NCBI GenBank assembly: GCA_000023185.1 | Contig: CP001622.1 | Span: 3,467,501 to 3,531,500 of the forward strand | From: Rhizobium leguminosarum bv. trifolii WSM1325 | Lineage (GTDB): Bacteria > Pseudomonadota > Alphaproteobacteria > Rhizobiales > Rhizobiaceae | DNA length: 64,000 nt | Direction: 5' to 3' | Shown here: in pieces, positions 33,260 through 45,440 of the stretch | How positions within the stretch are numbered: position 1 is the first letter of the stretch | How the letters are laid out: each line of letters begins with the position of its first letter | The notes under the pieces: generated by a model | What the model saw: the letters and a program-made list of their open reading frames with translations, nothing else | Databases searched by the model: none | What the model was told of the DNA's origin: nothing | Position numbers and translations under genes: made by a program

Positions 33260-34861
33260 TTAAAAAACCTGGCGCATGATCACGAACAGCACGAAGGCGA
33301 TCGCGATCGAGGCCGGCAGCGTCAGCACCCAGGCCATCAGCATGTTACGCACGGTCGACCATTGCAGGCCGGAACCGTTGGCCGCCATAGTGCCGGCAAC
33401 GCCTGATGACAGCACATGGGTGGTCGAGACCGGCAGGCCGAGATGGTCGGCCGAGGCGATAGTGACCATCGCCACGACTTCGGCTGCCGCGCCCTGACCA
33501 TAGGTCAGATGCGTCTTGCCGATCTTTTCGCCGACGGTGACGACGATGCGCTTCCAGCCCACCATCGTACCGAGGCCGAGCGCGATCGCGACCGCCACTT
33601 TCACCCAGAGCGGGATGAACTTCGTCGCGTTGTCGACCGCCTTGTGGTAGCTCGTCACCGCGCTGAGGTCGCCGGCATCCATCGGCAGCAGCTTCTGCTT
33701 GTCGATCAACTTCAGCGCCTCGCCGATCAGATAGATGTCGTTGCGGACGTTGCCGACGAGATTGGTCGGCACCGCTTCGAGCGTCGGGAAGCCGGCGACT
33801 TCAGCACTTGTCTGGTGGATATATTGCTGCAGGGCCGGCGTCGTCGCATCCGTCCAGGTCTTGTTCTTGACGGCGTTGCCGACTTCGGCCTTGTAGTCCG
33901 CAACCGTAACGCCCGGCTTCACATATTTGCCGAGTGCGGTTTCCACATGGGCTGATGCTGACTTGTAGGCTTCGAGATAGTTGACATCCGGCGTGCGGTT
34001 CAGCGCGAAAGCCGTCGGCACCAGGCCGATCAGGATCAGCATGATGAGGCCCATGCCCTTCTGCCCGTCGTTGGAGCCGTGGGCGAAGCTGACGCCGGTG
34101 CAGGTGAAGATCAGGATCGCACGGATCCAGGGCGGCGGCGGCTGGTTGCCCTTCGGCTCTGCGTAGAGCGCCTTGTTGCGCACCAGAAGCTTCATGACCA
34201 GCAGGAGGACAGCGGAAAGACCGAAGCCGATGAGCGGCGAGATCAAAAGCGACAGGCCGATATTGGTCGCTTGCGACCAGTCGACACCGCTGGTCGCTGT
34301 GCCTGCCGGCGCCAGGAACTGGTTGGCAAGGCCGACGCCGATGATCGAGCCGACCAGCGTATGCGAACTCGACGACGGCAGGCCGAGATACCAGGTGCCG
34401 AGATTCCAGACGATCGCGGCAATCAGCAGCGCGAAGACCATGGCAAGGCCGGAGCCGGAACCGACCTGCAGGATCAATTCCACCGGCAGCAGCGCCAGAA
34501 TACCAAAGGCGACGGCGCCGCTCGAGGTCAGCACGCCGAGGAAGTTGAAGAAGCCGGACCAGATAACGGCGAATTCCGCCGGCATGGAACGGGTGTAGAT
34601 CACCGTGGCGACGGCATTGGCCGTATCATGGAAACCGTTGACGAACTCGAAGCCGAGCGCGATGAGCAGTGCAAGGCCTAGGAGAATCCAGGGAACGGCG
34701 ACTGCGGTTGTCAGGTCGCGGCCGAGTGCATAAGCGACATATCCAAGGCCGCAGACCAGAACGAGCGCGAACAGCGGCAAGAACCACTTGTTGGCCGAAT
34801 TCGAACTGTGGAGCGGGTGGGAAGCGTCGCTATGAACCTGGCTGGGGGCAATATCGGCCAT
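33260..34861 (-). CDS. pit: inorganic phosphate transporter, Pit family, 533 aa
   Basis: Low-affinity phosphate (metal-phosphate):proton symporter of the inner membrane. The duplicated PHO4 signature is seen as GFEFVNGFHDTANAVATVIYT in the first half and ASADHLGLPVSTTHVLSSGVAG in the second, with SFAHGSNDGQKGMG in the middle. A polar insert of about 130 residues (roughly 295-400) separates the halves, as in other long rhizobial Pit proteins. ATG at 34861 follows AAGGAA; an upstream ATG at 34888 is possible. No phoU/pap gene precedes it here. Confidence 0.9.
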   Translation of the reverse strand: MADIAPSQVHSDASHPLHSSNSANKWFLPLFALVLVCGLGYVAYALGRDLTTAVAVPWILLGLALLIALGFEFVNGFHDTANAVATVIYTRSMPAEFAVIWSGFFNFLGVLTSSGAVAFGILALLPVELILQVGSGSGLAMVFALLIAAIVWNLGTWYLGLPSSSSHTLVGSIIGVGLANQFLAPAGTATSGVDWSQATNIGLSLLISPLIGFGLSAVLLLVMKLLVRNKALYAEPKGNQPPPPWIRAILIFTCTGVSFAHGSNDGQKGMGLIMLILIGLVPTAFALNRTPDVNYLEAYKSASAHVETALGKYVKPGVTVADYKAEVGNAVKNKTWTDATTPALQQYIHQTSAEVAGFPTLEAVPTNLVGNVRNDIYLIGEALKLIDKQKLLPMDAGDLSAVTSYHKAVDNATKFIPLWVKVAVAIALGLGTMVGWKRIVVTVGEKIGKTHLTYGQGAAAEVVAMVTIASADHLGLPVSTTHVLSSGVAGTMAANGSGLQWSTVRNMLMAWVLTLPASIAIAFVLFVIMRQVF

Positions 34862-35153
34862 GGCATAGTTCCTTATTCCGTTTTGCAAATTTGCCTTTTG
34901 TTAATAAATCCGCCGCGTGAAGCTCTCATGACGCCCCGACTGAACCGCCCGTAAGCCACTGATGCTGGGCGATATTGACGGTGATGCGCCTGGTACCGTC
35001 GCCTCCATAATAGATGCCGCGTTGCGATCCCAAGCGGCTGACGATGGTTGTCTACGCAATGACAAAAGCGCGCCCCGAGCGAATAAATCCTTCCCGCCTG
35101 GACATCCGACGCTAAGTTCGGTCATCTCACACCCGCGCGGAGTCTTGGAAGAC

Positions 35154-36332
35154 ATGTCATCGACCGACCTGCTGCTGACCTTCAACACCGGCTCCTCGAC
35201 CGTTAAGATCGGCATCTTCGCGATAGACGGCCCCAAGGCGCGGCGCATCGGCAAGGGCGTGATCGATTTCCGCGCCGAACCGCTGTCGCTCGGCCTGACG
35301 AAAGCATCGCAGATAGTCGAGATGCCGTTGAAGGCCGCGGTGACCGAAGATCTGCACGGCGTCATCGATGAGACCTTCGCGCTTCTCGCCGATCATTTCG
35401 ACATGACCGCCGCGCGCGCCGCCGGCCACCGCGTCGTCCATGGCGGCGACCGGTTTACCAAAGCGATCGCGCTCGACGCCGCCGCAATCGATGCCATCGA
35501 TGCGCTGACCCCGCTTGCGCCCTTGCACCAGCCGCGGGCGCTGCGTTTCATCCGCGCCCTCAAGCATCTGAAACCGCATCTTGCCCATATCGCCTCCTTC
35601 GATACCGCCTTCCATGCCACGCAGGACGATCTCGTTCGCCGCTTCGCCATTCCCCGCGCGCTGCATGACGAGGGCATCAAGCGCTACGGCTTCCACGGCC
35701 TCTCCTACAAATTCATCGCCGGCGAGCTTCGCCGCAAGGCGCCGCACCCGGCAAAGGTGGTCGTCGCCCATCTCGGCAGCGGCGCCAGCCTCTGCGCATT
35801 GGATAACGGCGTCAGCCGCGATTGCAGCATGGGCTTTTCGACGCTGGATGGCATCCCGATGGCGACGCGTCCGGGCTGGCTCGATCCCGGCGTCATCCTG
35901 CATCTGGCCGGTCAGAGGAAGCAGTCCTTCGAGGAGATCGAAGACCTGCTCTATCATCGCAGCGGCCTGCTCGGCGTCTCCGGCATCACTGCCGATACGC
36001 GCGAGCTGTTGAAGGACAGCCGGCCGGAGGCGCGCCAGGCGATCGAGCTATTCACGCTGCGCATTGCCGGCGAAATCGGCCGCATGGCGGCAACGCTTGG
36101 TGGCCTTGACGCCATCGTCTTCACCGCCGGCATCGGCGAGCATCAACCGGAGATCCGCGCAGGTGTGACCAAGCGGCTGTCCTGGCTTGGCCTTGCAACC
36201 GACGAAAAGGCCAATGCTGCCAATGATTTCACCATCAGCACGCGGGAAAGCCGCATCGCCGCCCATGTCATCGCCACCGATGAGGAACAGACCATCGCCG
36301 AGGAGGCGCTGTCCGTTCTTCGCAGTGACTGA
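35154..36332 (+). CDS. ackA: acetate kinase, 392 aa
   Basis: Makes ATP and acetate from acetyl phosphate. ASKHA-fold signatures: [16 protein letters not shown] (phosphate-1 loop; the usual NxGSSS has a Thr), [32 protein letters not shown] and [12 protein letters not shown]. Length is normal. The ATG at 35154 gives the canonical N-terminus; upstream in-frame sequence is not family-like. It directly precedes xfp (71-base gap), so acetyl phosphate from phosphoketolase would be used here. No pta gene is adjacent. Confidence 0.93.
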   Translation: MSSTDLLLTFNTGSSTVKIGIFAIDGPKARRIGKGVIDFRAEPLSLGLTKASQIVEMPLKAAVTEDLHGVIDETFALLADHFDMTAARAAGHRVVHGGDRFTKAIALDAAAIDAIDALTPLAPLHQPRALRFIRALKHLKPHLAHIASFDTAFHATQDDLVRRFAIPRALHDEGIKRYGFHGLSYKFIAGELRRKAPHPAKVVVAHLGSGASLCALDNGVSRDCSMGFSTLDGIPMATRPGWLDPGVILHLAGQRKQSFEEIEDLLYHRSGLLGVSGITADTRELLKDSRPEARQAIELFTLRIAGEIGRMAATLGGLDAIVFTAGIGEHQPEIRAGVTKRLSWLGLATDEKANAANDFTISTRESRIAAHVIATDEEQTIAEEALSVLRSD

Positions 36333-36403
36333 TCCAGATCAACAGCATTCCGGCATCCGCCGGTAGAATTGACGTTGAAGACGTTCTCGAACGGGAGAAA
36401 CCC

Positions 36404-38788
36404 ATGGAAAAGCATGTCTCGACCGCTGCCCTTACCGATGCCGAACTCACCCTGATCGACCGCTATTGGCGCGCCGCCAATTATCTCTCCATCGGCCAAA
36501 TCTATCTGCTGACCAATCCGCTGTTGCGCGAGCCGCTGAAACCAGAGCACATCAAGCCCCGCCTGCTCGGCCATTGGGGCACGACACCCGGCCTCAACTT
36601 TATCTATGCACATCTGAACCGTCTCATCCGCGCCCGCGATCTCGACATCATCTATATGTGCGGCCCCGGCCATGGCGGGCCGGGCATGGTCGCCAACACC
36701 TATCTCGAAGGCATCTACAGCGAGATCTATCCCGATATTTCCGAGGATGCAGAGGGCATGCGCAAGCTCTTCCGGCAATTCTCCTTCCCCGGCGGCATTC
36801 CGAGCCACGCGGCACCCGAGACACCGGGCTCGATCCACGAGGGCGGCGAACTCGGTTACGCCCTCGTCCATGCCTATGGCGCCGCCTTCGACAATCCCGA
36901 TCTGATCGTTGCCTGCGTCATCGGCGACGGCGAAGCCGAAACCGGGCCACTGGCTGCGAGCTGGCATTCCAACAAGTTTCTGAACCCTGCCCGCGATGGC
37001 GCCGTGCTGCCGATCCTGCATCTGAACGGCTACAAGATCGCCAATCCGACCATTCTTGGCCGCGCCAGTCACGAGGATTTGCAGAGCCTCTTTGAAGGCT
37101 ACGGCTATGAGCCCTTCTTCGTCGAGGGTCACGAGCCACGCGATATGCACCAGCAGATGGCCGCAACCTTCGACAGGGTCTTCGACCGCATTCGCGAAAT
37201 CCAGGAGGAAGCCCGCAATGGCAAGGCGCCCGATATCTGCCCGCGCTGGCCGATGATCGTGCTACGCAGCCCGAAGGGCTGGACAGGACCGAAGGAAGTC
37301 GACGGCAAGAAGGTCGAAGGCTTCTGGCGCGCCCACCAGGTGCCGGTCTCCAACTGCCGCGAGAATGAAGGGCATCGCAAGATCCTCGAGGACTGGATGC
37401 GCAGCTATGATCCGAAAGACCTGTTCGGCAGCGACGGCCGGCTGAAACCCGAGCTGCGGGCGCTCGCCCCTGTCGGCGAGCGCCGCATGGGCGCCAATCC
37501 GCACGCCAATGGCGGTTTGCTGCGCAAGGAACTCGATGTTCCCGATATCCGCGACTATGCGGTCGATATCGGCAAGCACGGTAGCGCCATGGTGCAGTCG
37601 ACGGAAATCCTCGGTCACTACTTGCGCGACACGATGAAGCGCAACGCCGATGCCGCCAACTTCCGCATCTTCGGCCCCGACGAGACGGAATCGAACCGCC
37701 TCGGCAGCGTCTTCGAAGTCACCGACCGTGTCTGGATGGAGGGTATCGAACCCTACGACGTCCACTTGTCCCGGGATGGACGTGTGATGGAGGTGCTGAG
37801 CGAACATCTTTGCCAGGGCTGGCTGGAAGGCTACCTGCTGACTGGCCGGCACGGCCTGTTCTCCTGCTACGAGGCCTTCATCCACATCATCGATTCCATG
37901 TTCAACCAGCACGCCAAATGGCTGAAGGTGACGCGGGAACTTGAGTGGAGAAAGCCGATCTCGTCGCTGAATTACCTGCTGACCTCGCATGTCTGGCGTC
38001 AGGACCACAACGGCTTCAGCCATCAGGACCCCGGTTTCGTCGACCTCGTCGCCAATAAGAAGGCCGATATCGTCCGCATCTACCTGCCGCCGGATGCCAA
38101 CACCCTGCTTTGGGTCGGCGACCATTGCCTGCGCACCTATGACCGCATCAATGTCATCGTCGCCGGCAAGCAGCCGGAGCCGCAATGGCTATCGATGGAC
38201 GAGGCGGTGAAACATTGCGAGGCCGGCATCGGCATCTGGCACTGGGCGAGCAACGAGGACGACACCATCCTGCCTGATCTCGTCATGGCCTGCGCCGGCG
38301 ACGTGCCGACCATGGAGACGCTTGCTGCCGTCGACCTGCTGCGTAAGGCAATTCCGGAACTGAAGATCCGCGCCGTCAACGTCGTCGATCTCCTCGCACT
38401 GCAATCCAGGGATCAGCATCCGCACGGCCTGACCGACGAGGCATTCGATGCGATCTTCACCGCCGACAAGCCAGTCATTTTCGCCTATCACGGCTATCCC
38501 TATCTCATCCACCGCCTGACTTATAAACGCACCAACCACCGCAACTTCCACGTCCGCGGCTTCATCGAGGAAGGCACGACGACCACACCCTTCGACATGA
38601 CCGTCCTCAACGAACTCGACCGCTTCCACCTCGCCATCGAAGCGATCGAGCGCGTGCCGGGCCTGAAGGAAAAAGCAGGAGAAGCGCTCGCCGCCTTCCG
38701 TGGCAAGCTTGCGGAACATCACGACTATGTCCGCGAATATGGTGAGGACATGCCGGAGGTACGGAACTGGACATGGCCGATGGCGTGA
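36404..38788 (+). CDS. xfp: phosphoketolase (xylulose-5-P/fructose-6-P), 794 aa
   Basis: Thiamine-diphosphate enzyme splitting xylulose-5-P (and perhaps fructose-6-P) with phosphate to acetyl-P plus a smaller sugar phosphate. Family signatures: [49 protein letters not shown], the ThDP/Mg motif [11 protein letters not shown] and, in the C-terminal third, the [23 protein letters not shown] block. Full length. It forms an ackA-xfp pair, a carbon-saving bypass of the Entner-Doudoroff/TCA route giving ATP at the acetate kinase step. Confidence 0.95.
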   Translation: MEKHVSTAALTDAELTLIDRYWRAANYLSIGQIYLLTNPLLREPLKPEHIKPRLLGHWGTTPGLNFIYAHLNRLIRARDLDIIYMCGPGHGGPGMVANTYLEGIYSEIYPDISEDAEGMRKLFRQFSFPGGIPSHAAPETPGSIHEGGELGYALVHAYGAAFDNPDLIVACVIGDGEAETGPLAASWHSNKFLNPARDGAVLPILHLNGYKIANPTILGRASHEDLQSLFEGYGYEPFFVEGHEPRDMHQQMAATFDRVFDRIREIQEEARNGKAPDICPRWPMIVLRSPKGWTGPKEVDGKKVEGFWRAHQVPVSNCRENEGHRKILEDWMRSYDPKDLFGSDGRLKPELRALAPVGERRMGANPHANGGLLRKELDVPDIRDYAVDIGKHGSAMVQSTEILGHYLRDTMKRNADAANFRIFGPDETESNRLGSVFEVTDRVWMEGIEPYDVHLSRDGRVMEVLSEHLCQGWLEGYLLTGRHGLFSCYEAFIHIIDSMFNQHAKWLKVTRELEWRKPISSLNYLLTSHVWRQDHNGFSHQDPGFVDLVANKKADIVRIYLPPDANTLLWVGDHCLRTYDRINVIVAGKQPEPQWLSMDEAVKHCEAGIGIWHWASNEDDTILPDLVMACAGDVPTMETLAAVDLLRKAIPELKIRAVNVVDLLALQSRDQHPHGLTDEAFDAIFTADKPVIFAYHGYPYLIHRLTYKRTNHRNFHVRGFIEEGTTTTPFDMTVLNELDRFHLAIEAIERVPGLKEKAGEALAAFRGKLAEHHDYVREYGEDMPEVRNWTWPMA

Positions 38789-38960
38789 AGCGAAAACCAA
38801 ACGGAATCGCACGGAACTGGTCGGCGGAGATCATCCGGCGGAAGCGATGGTCAAGCGAAGTCTAAAGTTGGTGAAAACCCTCGGCGCACTGTTCCTGCAA
38901 GACCGCATCGTAGGCTATGTGTCTCGGGCAAGCTTCAAGGCCGTCGACCGAGGAAACGAC

Positions 38961-39146
38961 ATGAAAAGTTTCGCTGCCACGCTTACCGCCGCCCGGCTGG
39001 AAAAGGCGCTCGCCTTCTACATGACGCCCGAAGCCCAGCGCGATGGCTCAGACGATGCCGTCAAATCAGCTGAGCAACGAGACGCATACGAGACCCGCGC
39101 CGGCGAACGCGCCCGTAACACGGAAGACGGCGTCGAAGCCTGGTAA
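38961..39146 (+). CDS. possible small hypothetical protein, 61 aa
   Basis: ATG preceded by GAGGAAACGAC. The product is hydrophilic and highly charged, with many Ala, Glu, Arg and Asp and no membrane segment. It lies in the gap between xfp and the pobR-type gene. The ribosome binding site and frame are acceptable, but without homologue evidence this remains tentative. The surrounding 38789-39214 holds nothing else I can support. Confidence 0.35.
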   Translation: MKSFAATLTAARLEKALAFYMTPEAQRDGSDDAVKSAEQRDAYETRAGERARNTEDGVEAW

Positions 39147-39214
39147 GACGATGCCCTCCGGGCGTCCTCGCGGATGCCTGTCCGCGAACGTGTCGCACCT
39201 GGAGTGCCGGAACC

Positions 39215-40105
39215 CTATGCACGTTCGAGCCGGACTTTTTCCTTCATGCGCCAGACCCGCGGCGTTTCTCCGGTGTATTTAACGAAGAAGCGCGAGAAAT
39301 AGCCTGGGTCGGCAAAGCCGAGTCGAAATCCGATCTCCTGAACGCTGCCCAGTGTAAAAACCAGTTGGCGTTTCGCCTCTTCGACGAGTTTGCCGGCGAT
39401 CAATTCATGCGGCGTGTTGCCGGTCATCGTCCGGACGATGCGGGTGAGATGCGTCGGCGAAAGCCCAAGCTCCCTGGCGTAGAAGGACGCGGGTTTGTGT
39501 GATCGGAAATGTTGCTGAATGAGCTCGCTCAGCATGTCCATCCGCCGCTCGTTCTCGTTGGGCGGAAGTTCGTGCGCATTCCCCTCATGGGAAATCCTCG
39601 CCGTCAGCCGCAGCGCCAGGGCGACATAGGCGGCCAAGGCCTCGTTGCGGCCGCTGCGGCGATTTTCGAATTCGTCGCCCAGCCGCTTCAACGTCTGCAT
39701 CACATAGACGGCCTCGGCATGATCGGGATCGAGCGGCGTCAGATGCGGCCCCGCCAGCCATTCGCCGAGCTGGCTTCGATCGCCGGGCGGATGGCTGAGA
39801 TGGGATCTCAACAGGGTGATCACCAGGCCGTCGATATCGCGTGAAAAACGAAAGCCGTGATTGAGCCCGGGCGGCACGGTGATGATCGCCGGCGGAAGGA
39901 TGGCATGGCTCTTTTCGCCGAAGATCGCATCGCCCGAACCGCTTTCGATGTACAATATCTGAAAGAAACTCTCGTGACGATGCGGGCTAATCTCCCATTG
40001 ATGCAAACTGCTGCGGGAGCGAATAGTTTCGCAATGCACCCAAAAATCCGGCTCTCGCCCGGTCTTTTCGCCGTAGAGTTCATAGGTAGGGATATGTTTG
40101 CTCAT
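39215..40105 (-). CDS. pobR: AraC-family regulator, probable PobR, 296 aa
   Basis: N-terminal cupin-like sensor (about 20-120; HRHESFFQILYIESGSGDA) and C-terminal double HTH of AraC/XylS type (SFYARELGLSPTHLTRIVRTMTG; second helix-turn-helix in EIGFRLGFADPGYFSRFF). It is divergent from pobA with about 127 bases between them, the standard arrangement in which PobR activates pobA in the presence of 4-hydroxybenzoate. The gene name rests on that context plus the fold. Confidence 0.88.
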   Translation of the reverse strand: MSKHIPTYELYGEKTGREPDFWVHCETIRSRSSLHQWEISPHRHESFFQILYIESGSGDAIFGEKSHAILPPAIITVPPGLNHGFRFSRDIDGLVITLLRSHLSHPPGDRSQLGEWLAGPHLTPLDPDHAEAVYVMQTLKRLGDEFENRRSGRNEALAAYVALALRLTARISHEGNAHELPPNENERRMDMLSELIQQHFRSHKPASFYARELGLSPTHLTRIVRTMTGNTPHELIAGKLVEEAKRQLVFTLGSVQEIGFRLGFADPGYFSRFFVKYTGETPRVWRMKEKVRLERA

Positions 40106-40157
40106 GGGGCTCCGTGAGAATTCTCCCGATCCAATGTTCGATTAGTGCAATTTTTAG

Positions 40158-41405
<1,248 letters not shown>

Positions 41406-41561
41406 GACGAGGATAGTTCCGCATCCCACACTCATAATCGTTTGGCCATGGATTACGGCATTTATTTCATTTTACATCACCATTTCGCATGACAAGCTAA
41501 CGCTCAATTTTGAGCGGCTAGCGAATACGGCGCGGGAGTGCGCCAAAAAGGGAGAGAGAGA

Positions 41562-42734
41562 ATGAAGAAGCTATTTCTGGCCGCCGTTGCGGCCGTCGTG
41601 CTCAGCGGCACGGCCTATGCAGACACCATCAAGGTCGGCGTCATCGGCCCGTTCTCCGGTCCGTTCGCGCTGCAGGGCAAGAACTTCAAGGCCGGCATCG
41701 ACGCCTATATGGCGGTCAACGGCAACACGGTCGGCAGCGATACGGTCGAGATCGTCTATCGCGACGTGCCGCAGGCCGACCCCGCCCAATCCAAGGCGCT
41801 GGCGCAGGAACTGATCGTCAAGGAAAAGGTCCAGTATCTTGCCGGCTTCTACTTCACGCCCGATGCCATGGCGGTCACGCCGATCCTGAAACAGGGCAAT
41901 GTGCCGATGGTCATCATGAACGCCGCCACCTCGGCGATCGTCACCAAGAGCCCGCTCGTCGTCCGCACCTCGTTTACCACCTGGCAAACTTCGACGCCGA
42001 TTGCCAAGGTCGCCTTCGACGCCGGCGTCAAGAAGGTGATTTCCGTCGTCAGCGATTACGGCCCCGGCATCGACGCCGAGAACGCTTTCAAGGCCGGCTT
42101 CGAAAAGGCCGGCGGCCAGGTGGTCGAGGCGATCCGCATGCCGCTTGCGACCAACGACTTCAGCCCGATCATGCAGCGCATCATGGATTCCGGAGCGGAG
42201 GGCGTGTTCGCCTTCCTGCCCTCCGGTCCGACGACGCTCGGCTTCGTCAAGGCTTACAACGACAATGGCCTGAAGGCTGCCGGCATCAAGTTCTTCGCGC
42301 CGGGTGACCTGACGCAGGAATCCGATCTGCCGGCGCTCGGCGATGCCGCACTCGGCATCCAGACGACCTTCCACTATGCCGTGTCGCACGATTCTCCTGA
42401 GAACAAGGCTTTCGTCGAGGCGGCGACCAAAGCGATCGGCAACAAGGCCGAACTTTCCTTCCCCTCAGTCAGCGCCTATGACGGCATGTATGTCATCTAC
42501 AAGATGATCGAGGCGACGGGCGGCAAACAGGATGCTGAGAAGGCCGTCGATGCGGTCAAGGGCCTTGCCTGGACGAGCCCGCGCGGCCCGGTTTCGATCG
42601 ATCCGGAAAGCCGTCACATCACGCAGAACATCTATCTGCGCGAAGTGACGAAAGCCGATGACGGGACCTACATCAACAAGGAGATCCAGACTTTCGAGAA
42701 GCAGGGCGATCCGGGCCTGGCGGCCGTCAAGTAA
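41562..42734 (+). CDS. branched-chain-type ABC substrate-binding protein, 390 aa
   Basis: Periplasmic type I solute receptor (Peripla_BP_6). Signal peptide to about residue 20 (VVLSGTAYA), mature start DTIKVGVIGPFSGPFALQG. The fold is that of LivJ-like receptors, which in soil bacteria also serve aromatic acids. ATG at 41562 follows GGGAGAGAGAGA. It starts a five-gene set encoding a full ABC importer, 156 bases after pobA on the same strand, so an aromatic acid such as 4-hydroxybenzoate is a plausible ligand (inference). Confidence 0.9.
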   Translation: MKKLFLAAVAAVVLSGTAYADTIKVGVIGPFSGPFALQGKNFKAGIDAYMAVNGNTVGSDTVEIVYRDVPQADPAQSKALAQELIVKEKVQYLAGFYFTPDAMAVTPILKQGNVPMVIMNAATSAIVTKSPLVVRTSFTTWQTSTPIAKVAFDAGVKKVISVVSDYGPGIDAENAFKAGFEKAGGQVVEAIRMPLATNDFSPIMQRIMDSGAEGVFAFLPSGPTTLGFVKAYNDNGLKAAGIKFFAPGDLTQESDLPALGDAALGIQTTFHYAVSHDSPENKAFVEAATKAIGNKAELSFPSVSAYDGMYVIYKMIEATGGKQDAEKAVDAVKGLAWTSPRGPVSIDPESRHITQNIYLREVTKADDGTYINKEIQTFEKQGDPGLAAVK

Positions 42735-42809
42735 CATCGAGTGTCAAGACAGGTGACGGGCTTGGCCTGCGATCAGGCCGAGCCCGTCGCTTGGAAGCAA
42801 GGTATTTCC

Positions 42810-43673
42810 ATGCAGACAGTCTTCAGCATAGCCGTCGACGCTCTTGCCTATGGCATGGTGCTGTTCGTGATCTCGATTGGCCTTTCGGTGACCATGGGGC
42901 TGATGCGTGTCGTCAACCTCGCCCATGGCGCTTTCGCGATGATCGGCGGCTATATCGCCTCCTATGTCGCCCGCGACCTTGGCCTTGGTTATGCCGCGGC
43001 GGTCATCGCCGCCGTTGTCATCACCATCATCGTCGCCATTCCGATCGAGCGTTTTCTCTACCGCCGGATCTATGGCGCGCCGGAACTGACCCAGGTGCTG
43101 ATGACCATCGGCATCACCTTCTGCGTCATCGGCATCGCCAATTATGTCATGGGGCCGACGCTGAAGACCATACCGCTTGCCGGTGCACTGCAGGGGTCAG
43201 CCGATCTCGGCTTCCGCACCATTCCCGTTCACCGGCTTTTCGTCATCCTCTGCGGCTTGGTCGTGGCGCTCGCCCTCTGGTTTGCGATCGACAGGACCAG
43301 CTTCGGCGTCAAGCTGCGCGCCTCCGTCGATGATGCGGCAATGGCTGCGGCACTCGGTGTGCGCACCGAGATCATCTATGCGGTGAGCTTTGCCGTTGCC
43401 GTCGGGCTTGCCGCCTTCGGTGGCGTGGTCGGCGCCGAACTCCTGCCCGTCGAACCCTATTACGCGCTGCGCTACATGGTGACCTTCCTGGTCGTCGTCT
43501 CCGTCGGCGGCGCGGGCTCCATTCCAGGTGCACTGATCGCCTGTCTGCTGCTGGGCGCGATCGATACCACAGGACGGTATCTGATGCCTGAATTCGGCGA
43601 ATTCTTCTTCTATCTCGCCGTGATCGCAATCATCTGCGTCTTCCCGCGCGGCCTTGCCGGAAGGGCGAAATAA
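42810..43673 (+). CDS. branched-chain-type ABC permease, LivH-like, 287 aa
   Basis: BPD_transp_2 permease with about eight membrane helices. GLMRVVNLAHGAFAMIGGYI near the N-terminus and the C-terminal LVVVSVGGAGSIPGALIACLLLGAI are family landmarks. ATG at 42810 gives the normal N-terminus. One base separates its stop from the next start, so these are coupled cistrons. Confidence 0.9.
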   Translation: MQTVFSIAVDALAYGMVLFVISIGLSVTMGLMRVVNLAHGAFAMIGGYIASYVARDLGLGYAAAVIAAVVITIIVAIPIERFLYRRIYGAPELTQVLMTIGITFCVIGIANYVMGPTLKTIPLAGALQGSADLGFRTIPVHRLFVILCGLVVALALWFAIDRTSFGVKLRASVDDAAMAAALGVRTEIIYAVSFAVAVGLAAFGGVVGAELLPVEPYYALRYMVTFLVVVSVGGAGSIPGALIACLLLGAIDTTGRYLMPEFGEFFFYLAVIAIICVFPRGLAGRAK

Positions 43674-43674
43674 G

Positions 43675-44676
43675 ATGGCGCTTGTCATGAACAACGAAAA
43701 CGAAGGTTTCCAGCATCGGCGCGGGTTTATCGGCCGCGATCTTATCGGAATAGCGGTCATCTTAGCCGTTGCCGCGATCGGCTATTTCGCCTTCCCCGAT
43801 AATCTCGCACTTTTGACCCGGATGATCACGATCGCGCTGCTCGTCCTGTCTCTCGATCTCGTGACCGGTTATTGCGGCGTCGCAACGCTCGGCCATGCAG
43901 CACTTTTCGGCTCCGGCGCCTATGCCGCCGGGATCCTGTCGGCGCATTACGGCATCAATGACCCGCTGTTGATGATGCTGGCCGGCATTGCCGGTGGCGC
44001 GGTTGCCGGGTTGCTCTGCGGCGCCATCATCCTGCGTGCGCATGGACTGCCGCAGCTGGTGCTGTCGATTGCGCTGATCAACCTCTTCCATGAATTCGCC
44101 AACAAGGCCTCGTCATGGACAGGCGGCAGCGACGGACTTTCCGGCATCGCGCCGGACCCGGTCTTCGGTCTCTTCGAATTCGATCTCTACGGTCACACCG
44201 CCTTCTTCTTCGGAATGGCGCTGCTGCTGATCGTCTTCGTGCTGCTGAGGGTCCTGGTTCGCTCGCCCTTCGGCATGCTCTGCCGCGCCATCAAGCAGGA
44301 CCCGCTGCGCATCCGCGCCATGGGCGCCTCGCCGAAGGCAGCTCTCATCAGGATGTACGCGATCTCCGGCGCCGTTGCCGGTGTCGGCGGCGCCTTGAAC
44401 GCGATTTCGACACAGGTCGTCGGCCTCGACAGCCTGTCTTTCACGCAGTCGGCCGAAGCGCTGGTCATGCTAGTGCTCGGCGGCACCGGTTCTCTCTTCG
44501 GAGCACTTTCCGGCACTCTCATCTTCATGCTCTTCGAGGACTATGTCTCCGCCGCCAATCCCTTCCATTGGCTGACCATGGTCGGCGCGCTGCTGATCGC
44601 CGTCGTGCTCTTTGCGCCGAAAGGTCTCTATGGCACGGCCGCAGCCTTCGTTGGCCGCCGCAGGGAGCAGCGCTGA
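43675..44676 (+). CDS. branched-chain-type ABC permease, LivM-like, 333 aa
   Basis: Second permease subunit with about nine to ten membrane helices. LVTGYCGVATLGHAALFGSGAYAAG and the later LRIRAMGASPKAALIRMYAISG are LivM-type blocks; LVLGGTGSLFGALSGT is near the C-terminus. It overlaps the ATPase gene in a TGATG junction. Confidence 0.9.
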   Translation: MALVMNNENEGFQHRRGFIGRDLIGIAVILAVAAIGYFAFPDNLALLTRMITIALLVLSLDLVTGYCGVATLGHAALFGSGAYAAGILSAHYGINDPLLMMLAGIAGGAVAGLLCGAIILRAHGLPQLVLSIALINLFHEFANKASSWTGGSDGLSGIAPDPVFGLFEFDLYGHTAFFFGMALLLIVFVLLRVLVRSPFGMLCRAIKQDPLRIRAMGASPKAALIRMYAISGAVAGVGGALNAISTQVVGLDSLSFTQSAEALVMLVLGGTGSLFGALSGTLIFMLFEDYVSAANPFHWLTMVGALLIAVVLFAPKGLYGTAAAFVGRRREQR

Positions 44677-45440
44677 TGAGCCCGGTCTTCGAAGTCGCCA
44701 ATCTCAAGAAAGCCTTCGGCGGCCTGGCCGTCACCAATAATGTCTCGCTCACGATGTCGCCTGGCGATCGCATCGCGCTGATCGGCCCGAACGGCGCCGG
44801 CAAGACCACCTTCGTCAACCTCGTGACCGGCAATCTATCGCCCGATTCCGGCGAGGTTCGTCTCGGCGGCGAGGTGGTGACGAAGGTCGATGCGATCGGC
44901 AGGGTCAGACGCGGCCTTGTCCGCTCCTTTCAGGTGACGCGGCTCTTCCAGGACATGACGCCGGCCGAACATGTGGGACTTGCCGTCCTTCAGCGCGATG
45001 GAAAGACCGGGCACATGTTCGGCAATTTCCTGCGCATGCCCGATGTCATGGCCGAGGTCGATGATCTCCTTGGAAAACTCGGACTGGCTTTCCTGATGCA
45101 TCGCAAGGTCAGCGAAATCGCCTATGGCCAGCAGCGACTTCTCGAGATCGCCGTGGCGCTGGCGCTGAAGCCGAAAGTGCTGTTGCTCGACGAGCCGGCA
45201 GCCGGCGTGCCGCAGAGCGATACCGGCCGCATCGAGCAGGCGCTCGCCGATCTGCCCGCCGATCTCGCTGTGCTGATGATCGAACACGACATGGATCTCG
45301 TCTTCCGTTTTGCCAAACGCGTCATCGTGCTTGCATCAGGCACGATCATCTTCGATGGCCTGCCGGAAGACGTCACCAAGGATGCGCGCGTGCGCGAGGC
45401 CTATCTCGGGAGCTATGCCAATGCCAGCCCTGTCGCTTGA
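44676..45440 (+). CDS. branched-chain-type ABC ATPase, LivG-like, 254 aa
   Basis: Walker A GPNGAGKTT, Walker B VLLLDEPAAG and the LivG-type C-terminus (ADLAVLMIEHDMDLVFRFA). The signature region reads IAYGQQRLLEIA, where the usual LSGGQ is YGQQ; this variant is common in LivG proteins. It overlaps the next ATPase gene by 20 bases. Confidence 0.9.
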   Translation: MSPVFEVANLKKAFGGLAVTNNVSLTMSPGDRIALIGPNGAGKTTFVNLVTGNLSPDSGEVRLGGEVVTKVDAIGRVRRGLVRSFQVTRLFQDMTPAEHVGLAVLQRDGKTGHMFGNFLRMPDVMAEVDDLLGKLGLAFLMHRKVSEIAYGQQRLLEIAVALALKPKVLLLDEPAAGVPQSDTGRIEQALADLPADLAVLMIEHDMDLVFRFAKRVIVLASGTIIFDGLPEDVTKDARVREAYLGSYANASPVA

